A stretch of 64,000 bases of DNA, from positions 6,036,991 to 6,100,990 of the forward strand of contig JAZAYU010000015.1 of NCBI GenBank assembly GCA_038501625.1. Direction: 5' to 3'. The notes under the pieces were generated by a model that was not told where the DNA came from, ran no database searches, and saw nothing but the letters and a program-made list of their open reading frames with translations. Position 1 is the stretch's first letter. The number at the start of each line of letters is the position of its first letter. Of the stretch, positions 55,372-64,000 are shown piece after piece. The stretch is from Corbicula japonica (taxonomy: Eukaryota; Mollusca; Bivalvia; Venerida; Cyrenidae). The position numbers and the translations under genes were made by a program.

Positions 55372-56792
55372 CCCCACGTTTAAAATAAGTTCGTCCTCGA
55401 ACTTGTAATAGTTTCAATGAATTAAATACATAAATGTTAATGGTTCTTGCAATCTATCATTTACACAACACTGTAAAAGTTATAATTAACAGCAACAAGC
55501 AAGTTTATCGCATTTCATGACTAAATAATTTAACAACATAACAATAATAAATAAGCATTTCTTTTTAACACAAGTAAAATATATAAATTCATGTTGGCAC
55601 CTATGGAAATAATATAAGTTAAAATAAAATAATTAAATAAATAATATATCTGGCAAACATAACAATATTATATTTACAGTTAAATGAGATCATTTAAGAT
55701 ACTAAAGAACACAATGTGGTGTAAAGGACCAAATGAGCCAAATATTAATTAAGTGTTATTAGGCTGAAACTTAAATATTTGTAAAGATCAAATGCAAATA
55801 AATTTTTAAAGGATAAATATATCAATTAATTGCATTAACATTTTATGCAATGTATTTACATAACTTTATTTTATTAAATACTGATATATTCACAAATTTT
55901 CTTAGATAAATTGGAATATACCATCTCAGTCAGAGTAACAATTCGTAGCACACTTCTAATTTGGATAAGCCGAACAAATCAATTAAATGTTTGTCTCTCG
56001 AACTTTCTAAAAAATATCAGTATTTGAATAATTATAATATTTCACAACATAATGAATAATGATAAGCATATATTACTACAATTGAAATAATTGTTACACT
56101 CATATTTTGGTACAACTTGATACCATTAAGCTGTGAACAAGTAATAAACAAAATTGTCCTTGTGAACACTCCTGTTCACAATGCATGTATTATTTAAAAG
56201 TCACAACAATTAATTAATAGTTATATTCAATAACTATTGATAATACACTAACAAGGAATAACACTTGTAAAAACACTGAACAATTCTTGTAAAAGTCCAT
56301 GGGTTTTCTAATAATTAATAGTTATCATCTATAACTATTCAACACTGAATAACACTAATAAAAGTCCTTGTATTTCCTTGAATGAATAACGCTAGTAAAA
56401 GTCCTTGTATTTCCTTAAATGAATAACAGTAGTAAAAGTTCATGGATTTTCCATTAATAAATGACACTGGTAAAAGTCCATGGATTTCCTTGAAAGATAT
56501 TTCAACAGTCATGTACTACTGTGGGTTCTCATTAACACTGTAGGATTGGAGGGGCTAGGACAATTAGGGAAAACACATGTACACTATTAAAAAGGGAGAG
56601 GGGGGGGACACACACGAATGCTTGAAGGATAAAGGGACGGGGATCACACTGGAGTTCACAAACACTATAATATTCCATGATATAAAAACTATTGGTCGGG
56701 TAAGGAGAATTGGGTATGATACGGTTCAGTATGGTAAAGAGGTAGGGGAGGGTGAACACACAGGGGTACATATTTATGTAGGTTACACGGGT
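55372..56792 (-). other. non-coding tail, copy 2
   Basis: Mirror of 38472-39893 with the degenerate tandem repeat (about 56255-56497) and the CCCCCCACGTTT complement of the polypurine tract next to the LTR. Confidence 0.6.
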
Positions 56793-57698
56793 CTAAGGGA
56801 GGGGATCACATTGGGTTTGGACTGACCTGAGGGAAAGGGGACGGGGTTCTCCAATAATTACAGTCCGGAGAGTGTATGTGGTTCCGTCAGGGAGGGATAC
56901 AACTTCCTCTCTCTTGACTGCGGCCACTTTAAGGGGTGTGAATTGGATGTGGGATGCATCTGCAGACAAGAGGGCCTGGTCACGAAAGGACGAGACTAAC
57001 AGGGCATTTGGGTCAGTGACGTCCAGGCATGGAGCGCCAATGAAAAGGAATGTGGGGTCTTCAGGGCAGGGAGGGGATGTTTGCACGGCGCAGGAGGAGG
57101 ACGCAATAGGAGCAACTGGTGGGAAGGGTTTCTCTGGCTGGGTCTGGGATGGGGTTGGGGGCACAGTAGTACCGGCTGAAGATACTGATACACTATCACT
57201 AGAGCTGCTTGAACTAGAGGACGAGGAGGATGTGGTGGAGGAGGACGTGGTGGAGGAGGACGATGAAGAAGATTCCAATACTGGAGCACTGCTCAAGGAT
57301 GAGGCACAACTCTCCAAACTGGCCAGAAAGGAGTCAACGGCTGAAGACTCTAGGACATCATCTATGTCGAAGGTTGGGTCTAAGCTGGATTCCAAGTCAC
57401 TATTTATTTCATCGAATATGGCAGAGGAGGATAAAGGAGATGCTTCCGGGTGTCTCTTACGTAGATGTATTTTCATGTGAGACCCCCTGGATGGGGACAC
57501 ACGATACATACAATGGGTACATTTAAGAGGGTCTTTGAGACTATGTTCAGTTCTGATGTGCCGGGACAAGGACTCTTAACGCATGTAGGTTTTTCCACAT
57601 GTTGGACAATTGCAGCCGGGGTCCAGCTTCCTCAGTAACGACACCGACGGTTTTGGTAAAATTGACATCAAGGGTGGAGGGAATGGTCTTTTCGTCAT
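56793..57698 (-). pseudogene. ORF3: two C2H2 fingers plus Ser-rich acidic tail, copy 2
   Basis: The better copy: with five G where copy 1 has six, one frame runs from ATG 57698 to the stop at 56793, broken only by a TAA at 57576-57578 inside the first finger. After that, 258 codons are open from Met 57569. They give RHIRTEH (end of finger 1), finger 2 (CTHCMY to HMKIHLRKRH), an acidic stretch, a Ser/Thr run two Ser longer than in copy 1, and a Pro-rich region. There is no signal peptide or membrane segment, so it is not envelope-like. A nuclear or nucleic-acid-binding accessory role is inference. Confidence 0.65.
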
Positions 57699-57762
57699 TT
57701 TTTCTGAATAAAAAAACAAATCAGATACATCAGTTTCAATATGGATGCTGGAGTTAATAATC

Positions 57763-58635
57763 TTACCGGCGGAACCAGTTATCAGGCAAGGATCCTTTAT
57801 AAGGCTTCAGCCTATTAAACTGTACTATTTTGGGTTTTGACTTTTGGGATTTCTGCACTTGATAGGTAACATCCGAAATTTTATTTGTAACGTTATATGG
57901 GCCATCCCAGTTAAACGATAACTTTTTAGACAGGCCTTTTGAATTAGTGAAAATCCTAAGCCATACAGGGTCATCAACATGGAGGGAGTGTTTGCTTATT
58001 TTACGGTCGTATATACGCTTTTGTTTTTTACAGGACTCCACCAGTTTTTCTTGAGTGAAGCCATGTAAACTGCTCATTTTTTCTATTAAAGACTGCACAT
58101 AATCATTTGGAGTCTGGGAGGGGTTGGTTTCTTCAGGGGGAGGGATAAGGTGGTCAATAGGCAAGTCTACTTTTCGTCCTAACATCATCATATTAGGGGT
58201 CAGGTTGAGACTTTCATGTTTTGAACTTCTATAAGCCATCATGGCAAGGGGCAGTATCTCATCCCAATTTCTTTGGTTTGGGGTTACATATTTGCTGAGT
58301 ATTTCAGCCACTGTTTTGTTTAGGGACTCTACTAAACCATCAGACATAGGATGAAAAGGGGTTGTACGGGTTTTTTCAATTTGTAGGGTTTTACACAAAC
58401 ACTGGAAAAGTTCAGATTCAAACTGGGTACCCATGTCTGTGTGAATCTGACCGGGTACACCAAATTTGGCAATGAAGTCTTCAATAAGGGGTTTAACAAC
58501 AGACCGCGCTGTTATATCTTTAAGGGGATACGCTTCACACCAGCGGGTGAAATAGTCAGTAATGACTAAAATATATTTGTTCCCAGAATAGGTTTCTGTT
58601 AATGGTCCTAAAATATCAATTGCAATTCTTTCCAT
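57763..58635 (-). pseudogene. pol part 6: integrase core and C-terminus, copy 2
   Basis: Protein sequence identical to 36634-37506 as far as I can see, with the three DDE residues and the GPF/Y-like module intact. Confidence 0.88.
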
Positions 58636-59039
58636 GGGTATTCCTACAACATAGGGTTGTAGTGGGGCTTTTGGGGGAACAGGGTGAATTTTTCGCGCTT
58701 GACACGTGGGGCATTCTTCACATTTTTAGTTACATCACTTTTATACCCAACCCAATAAAATCTACTTCGTACTCTGGCAATTGTTTTACGGATACCCAAA
58801 TGACCACAGCAAATATCATCATGCAACATATTCAGGACTTCAGGGCGCAGTTTTTCGGGCAATACTAACTGGTGGCGGGGAATCAAGGTATCGGGTTCAT
58901 ACCATTCACGATATAGGACATCGTTTTTTAAAACAAGTCGGTCCCATTGATGCCAGTAGTATTTTATTGTAGCACAGTGGTGGGAAATTTCATTCCAATT
59001 GGGCTTATTGGGGGAATTCAGTTTCCACTGGACTACCAC
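58636..59039 (-). pseudogene. pol part 5: integrase zinc-binding domain, copy 2
   Basis: Same as 36230-36633, with the same frame loss in the A-homopolymer between the His and Cys pairs. Confidence 0.8.
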
Positions 59040-59623
59040 CTTAATGTTTGGGTCATCATTTTGTTGAGTTTTTAACTCTGATGGTGTTTTGGCAGACAGC
59101 CAGGAGTTACCAAGGGGAGAATCTTCAATCTCATTGTCAGGGTTACTATTTCTTAGTACAATTTGTCTCAGTTTGGTAGTAGCTTCATTCTCTTTAGAAG
59201 AAGCGAGGATCTCATTCTCGTCTCTTTTGTCACAATATTTACAGGACTCGCAAGGCGACGGGACAAAGCATCGGCATTACTCGACATTTTACCAGGGCGG
59301 TATATTATTTCATAATCATAATTAGACAGAGTCTCAATCCAGCGCGCGAGCTGGGCTTCCGGGTATTTAAATCTCATAAGCCATGTCAACGATCCGTGGT
59401 CAGTGCGAATGACCGTTTTAGTTCCAGCGAGATAATGATGAAAGTGTTTTACACTATCTACTATAGCAAGAAGCTCCCGACGGGTCACACTGTAATTTCG
59501 CTCAGGGCGAGTAAATGCTCTGCTATAATAGGCTATGACTCGTTCTTTTCCATCTTGAATTTGAGAACGGACACTTCCTAATGCTTCTAGAGATGCGTCA
59601 GTGTCTAAGATAAAATGTTTCCC
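59040..59623 (-). pseudogene. pol part 4: RNase H and linker, copy 2
   Basis: Same as 35646-36229. TDHGSL and NADALSRR are present, and the frame is lost just after ALSRR as in copy 1. Confidence 0.85.
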
Positions 59624-59939
59624 TTAAATAGGATATGCTAAGATAGGGGCTGATGTAAGGGCGGACTTAAACGTATCAAATGAATTTTGGCACTCTGGCG
59701 TCCAGGTAAATTGAACTGATTTCTCAGTTAATTTATTTACAGGTCTCGCTATATCGGCAAAAGACTTAATGTATTTCCGATAGTAACTGCATATTCCTAA
59801 AAAACTTCGCACGTGCTTGACATTTGTCGGTATCGGCCAATTTTTAATTGCGTCAACTTTAGAGTCATCGGTAGCCACACCCTTTTCAGAAACTATATGT
59901 CCTAAAAAACGAACTTCTGTCTGAAAGAAATGACATTTC
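59624..59939 (-). pseudogene. pol part 3: RT thumb and connection, copy 2
   Basis: Same as copy 1, with the same TAA (59624-59626). Confidence 0.85.
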
Positions 59940-60476
59940 TTGGGAGATATTTTTTAAACCGTGCGCTTTTATTCGTGTAAGTACGGCGTCTAACCTATCA
60001 ACATGTTCCTCAAACGTTTTAGCGAATACAATACAATCGTCAATATACAAAAGACATATCTCCCAGTTTAGACCAGCGAGCACGTGCTCCATGAGCCGTT
60101 GAAACGTAGCTACTCCATTACAAACTCCGAAGGGAAGTTTAAGGAAATGGAATAATCCTAAGGGGGAAGCAAATGCGGTCTTTTCAGCATCGTCGGGATG
60201 CATTTTGACTTGCCAAAATCCTGACTGTAAGTCAGCTACACTAAATAAATAACTGCCTCGGAGGGTATCAAAAATATCGTCGGCACGCGGTAATGGGTAT
60301 GAATCTTTGCGAGTGCATTCGTTTAATTGCCGATAATCAATACAGAAACGCGGAGCCTTATTCGGTCTCTCCACTAAGACTATGCAACTCGACCAGGGAC
60401 TGGTCGAAGGTTCAATAATCCCGTTTTCCAACATGGATTCAATTTCTTGTTTCACTATTTCCCGTTTGTGTAATGG
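59886..60476 (-). pseudogene. pol part 2: RT core, copy 2
   Basis: YIDD at 60036-60047; same downstream A-homopolymer frame loss. Protein identical to copy 1. Confidence 0.9.
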
Positions 60477-61451
60477 TCATCTACGCGGTGCTTGTTTAAT
60501 TGGGGGATGATCGCCGGTATGTATACGATGCTGCACCGAGCTTATTTCACCTAGATCCATTTTTGATCTGGCAAAAACATTCGCATGTTTAATCAACAAG
60601 TCGAAAAATACTTGTTTCTGGTTTTCATTTAGATTTTCAATACTATTTTGCCACACGGGCTTCAAGTGTTCTGGAAGCTCATTAATATCGAATGTTGCGA
60701 CATTCCTCACATCGGCAGGGAGGGGGTTATCTTGTCCCGATAAACATACATTTTCTGACAGTTCGCCGAGCGGGGCTGTAGATTCTTTAAACAGCTTCTG
60801 CGGTTTGTCGGACAAATTTATAATCCTAAGCGGAATTTTATCGGCACTAGGATTAACGAGGGATCGGGCCACTAATATGCCTCTTTTAGTTAAATAACTC
60901 TCGGGATCAGGCTCAATTAGGAATCCTGAAACGTGTGGGAAAATATCGCTTTTGTTTTCAATTTTCGCGGGAACGATCATTTCGGACATCGGGGGAACAG
61001 ATACGCTGCTGTCTAATCTTATCCGATATGTAGCATTAAGTTGTGTTTCTAAAATACACGGGACGCATTTTCCTCCGATGTACATTGCACATTCTCTTGC
61101 TTTGACATGACAGTCATGTTCATAAATAAAATCAAAACCCATAATGACGGGAGTTTCGATGTCGGCGATAACTAGGTTATGCGTAATTTCAATTCCGTCA
61201 ACTTTGATTGAGAACTTGCCAATTCCGTATGTTGGAGAAACGTCTCCATTTGCCATTCTTATATTATTTGTTCCAACATTTATTTCGGGCCTATTCTTCT
61301 CCGAAATTTTAAGAAACGTTGCTCTATTCAAAACAGTTAGAGTACTGCCTGTGTCAATTAAAGCGTGCGTTTTCACACCATTAATTTCAATTGGCAAAAT
61401 AATCCATTATTTGGCATAATTTCTGTTTTCTGCGCACTAAAATTTAACACG
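60477..61451 (-). pseudogene. pol part 1: protease and RT start, copy 2
   Basis: DTG motif and linker as in copy 1, same terminal TGA (60477-60479). A T-run near 61402 is one base shorter than in copy 1, so the first 20 or so codons are out of frame and the open frame starts at Met 61397. Confidence 0.85.
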
Positions 61452-61533
61452 CGATTTTGAAATTCATCGTCAAAATTTTGGGGTCTACTCTCACAGTTTT
61501 CTAACTTAGCTGATACCCGACCCGCGGTGTCAG

Positions 61534-63004
61534 CTAATAAAAGTTTTCCGATTTCGGGTTATTTCCGGTCTTACCGGCATTTAACAAGCTTTTGGGTAAA
61601 TTCGACGCGCTTGATTCACGGTTACCGCTATCACAGAGGGTATTCGGTCTTGTATTCTTCAGAGCAGGACAGTTCCTAAAGAAATGTCCGGTTTCACCAC
61701 AATAATAACACGTTTTATTGTGATAATCGTTCGACTTCCGTTTATCATTATTCTGTTTCTTATTGACAGTCATTTCTCTCAATAAACCTTCTATATGGGA
61801 GAGTCTTTCTGAGGTAAGGTCCTCAATTTCCGGGGAAGGGAGGGGGTTATTCGGTAGGTCAATACACTGTTGCCTTAGGCCTAACGGATGAGAGGTTTTA
61901 AGGCGTCGTTCATAGTTATGAAAATTAACTTCATAATTGGTCCTAAGCCGAACCGCGTCGTCGACAGATTTTGGCCTTACTTTTCGATAAGTGAAATTCC
62001 ATCCGTGCGTCATTAAGAGCGCCGACAAAGCATTCCAGGGCAAGAGTGTCGACTAATTCAAGAGAGGCAGTAGGGTATGCAAGGCGTGTTAGCCTTTTGA
62101 TTTCCTGGGCTAAGGCGGGGAAAGATTCGTCTTTCTTTCTTAGCCTCTGTTTTATTTGGGCTCTAAACAAATCTAATTGATCTTGTGGATCGAACCGGTT
62201 AGAGAGGGCGGTCACTAATTGGGAATAATCAATTCTAACATCAATGGGTAAATCACTAAGGAATGCTTGCGCGTTTCCTTTAAGATTGCAAGCGAGCATG
62301 GAGGCACGCATTCGGGCGTCCCAGTCATTGGTACGGGCGGCAATTTCAAATTGCACTAAATAGTCTCTGAATGACGTAGTTCCGTCGTATGAATTAATTT
62401 TAATTCGGTCCCGAGATTTTCCATTATCATAGCGAGTTCTCGGTTCATACAAATAATCTCTGTTATAATAACTAACAGGTTCTCTTCCAGGCGAGACAGA
62501 TCTCTCACGACGGTCATAATGAGGCAAAGGGTCGCGTGCAGGGGCGTATCTTTCGTGGTGGGAGGGGGCACTTCCACTGCGATGAACCTCAATATTATTT
62601 CGGTTAAAATTCTGTTCACTAAGAACTGAACGTCGGTTTTGTTCATTCATTCTGGCTAAAAGATCGGCATAATCCGCTTTTAGAGAATCTACTTGTTTCT
62701 GTAGTAACGCGACACGCTCGTCATTTTCTAATGTGGGATGGGCTCGATCTAAATGATCAGCAGATCTCTGGGGGTTTCTATCAACACGAAATAATATTTC
62801 GCCACTAGGGGACTGGGCCACGAAGTTCGAATCACGCCTGGGACTGAAGAACGGGTTCTCAGAGCTTTTTCCTATTAGAACGGGCGGGGGACGTCCTTCA
62901 TCGGTGTTGCAAACTTCCGGGTCGGGGGCTTGATAATTAAGTTCACGACCTTGATCATTATAAAGTACATTAAGGGACATATCTGCTTCGTCACCAGAAG
63001 CCAT
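61534..63004 (-). pseudogene. gag, copy 2, broken by the same frame change
   Basis: First frame 61943-63004, second 61534-62043, with the CCHC knuckle in the second. Differs from copy 1 by a few residues: Ser to Phe in NPFFSPRR, Thr to Ile in FEIAA, Met to Ile in AQIKQ, and Ile to Gly in NAGKTG. Confidence 0.85.
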
Positions 63005-63075
63005 CTTGGATCAACTAGCTATTTATAGCTTTGTTACTTTATTTGGGAAGCACAAGACACTAGTAAGAGAAAATT

Positions 63076-63093
63076 ATCCCACCGCTGCCACCA
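63076..63093 (-). promoter_or_regulatory. primer binding site, tRNA-Leu, copy 2
   Basis: ATCCCACCGCTGCCACCA on the plus strand, the reverse complement of the copy 1 site and itself the tRNA-Leu 3' end sequence. Confidence 0.88.
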
Positions 63094-63097
63094 ATTT

Positions 63098-64000
63098 TGT
63101 GGCGTCCCAACTATATTAAAGTCACACGAAAGCTATAAGAAAGTTAATATGCCGGTGGACAAATGTTGATCTCAGACCATAATTTTGGTAGCGATTTGGT
63201 AGCGTAAATATAACCTATTAACTAGAAAACGAACACCTTGTATAAGTTTCAATATAATATAATTTTAATTATTCATTTAATCCACACGGTAACAACATTT
63301 ATTCATAAGAGTGAATATGCAATGCAAGTTCACGATAAATGCACAAATTATAAATTGCACAGAAGACAAATGCACAATTAAGCAAAATAAACACGAGGAC
63401 GAACTAAAGGGGGGAGGTAAGGGAGAGGGAAGGGGCACAGGGATCTGTCACCGGGGGGAAAGGGGGAGGGGAAGGGGGTTAAATAACGAGGGTAAATAAC
63501 GGTATAGCGATCTCTACAACGCGCCTGCACGTCGCAAAAACGGATATTAAAAGTGTGCCTTAACCGCAACCAAGTGTCTTCACAGCGCAAATAAAGATGA
63601 TAAATGAAGGTGTGCCTTCACACGCACTAGCGGTCCAACCCCGCACTGTGCCTTCACAGCACAAATAAGAGTTCTAATTAACTAAAAGGTCGCGCCTTCA
63701 CCACACTAGCGGTCCAACCCCGCATGTGTCTTCACAGCGCAAATAAAAGATAAGCGCCTTCACCACACTAAAGCGGTCCAACCCCGCAATCACGGTATTA
63801 AGATACTGCTTAAATAATGATAAAATAACCGATTTTTGGCGGCAGATCCAAACGGAAAATGGGAATATACCTGACACAAAGTGACGTGGCTTAACAGCAC
63901 GGAATCTAGCCTCTGAGAACTGCGTTAAAATTCAAATTAAGCCTTTTAAGGACATCTGCGGACGATTCTGGACAATTGTCCGGAATATCATTCTCTGATT
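63098..64000 (-). repeat. 5' LTR, copy 2, partial
   Basis: The inner 903 bp of the 5' LTR, mirroring 31268-32170. It carries the 5'-type variants (no 30-bp insertion), so the element polarity is preserved in the duplicate. The left end of this LTR is outside the window. Confidence 0.9.

Larger units (their letters stand above)
50253..64000 (-). repeat. right arm of the large inverted repeat (cut by window end)
   Basis: Reverse complement of 31268-45012 over its whole visible length. Private differences from the left arm are few: a handful of base changes in gag, a G5/G6 and a T4/T5 homopolymer length change, a 6-bp length change in the poly-Ser region, and one synonymous change in SCP exon 2. 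Confidence 0.95.
53904..64000 (-). mobile_element. Ty3/gypsy LTR retrotransposon, copy 2 (broken, cut by window end)
   Basis: Reverse-strand copy of the element at 30723-41360, ending inside its 5' LTR at the window edge. It shares the pol stops and frame changes of copy 1, has its own homopolymer change in protease, and has the more intact ORF3. Confidence 0.93.

Noticed and set aside
53904..64000. An independent second insertion of the same retrotransposon
   Set aside because: The flanking SCP exon, MITE with TSDs and other elements are copied too, and lesions are shared, so it is a segmental inverted duplication (or assembly artefact).

Overview
The window is animal nuclear DNA, AT-rich and very repeat-dense, with spliced genes and no prokaryotic gene layout. 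The best taxonomic clue is a two-exon sarcoplasmic calcium-binding protein (SCP) of the type I associate with bivalve and other molluscs. The LINE remnants, hairpin MITEs, minisatellites and a Ty3-type LTR retrotransposon fit that. A marine bivalve is my best guess, but this is inference from family resemblance; no search was run.

Layout. 1-3143: a 35-bp satellite. 3144-8645: unique and repeat-derived DNA with a decayed LINE (5325-6400) and one clear gene, a secreted leucine-rich-repeat protein with a probable GPI signal (6673-7713). 8646-15010: a satellite hub with a 65-bp higher-order array, an insertion of about 0.7 kb, a 25-bp pyrimidine-strand minisatellite and a 28-bp array that becomes an 80-bp higher-order array. 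15011-30722: mostly non-coding, with hairpins, an internally deleted hAT-like transposase remnant (16715-17680), tRNA-like relics, MITEs and small tandem repeats.

31268-64000: two inverted arms of at least 13.7 kb (31268-45012 and 50253-64000, the second cut by the window end) around a 5.24-kb spacer. Each arm carries a broken Ty3/gypsy element (gag, PR, RT, RNase H, IN, then a third ORF encoding C2H2 fingers with a Ser-rich tail), SCP exon 2, a hairpin MITE with 8-bp target-site duplications, and an older imperfect inverted-repeat element. The arms differ at only scattered positions, far less than the two LTRs within one element differ. The inversion-duplication is therefore much younger than the retrotransposon insertion, unless the palindrome is an assembly artefact.

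The palindrome edge at 45012 lies inside the SCP intron. SCP exon 1 (46478-46578, minus strand) is in the spacer and joins in phase with exon 2 of arm 1 (42317-42755, minus) to give 179 codons. The exon 2 copy in arm 2 (52510-52948, plus) has no first exon facing it and looks orphaned. The most novel items are the palindrome that splits a gene and the zinc-finger ORF downstream of pol.
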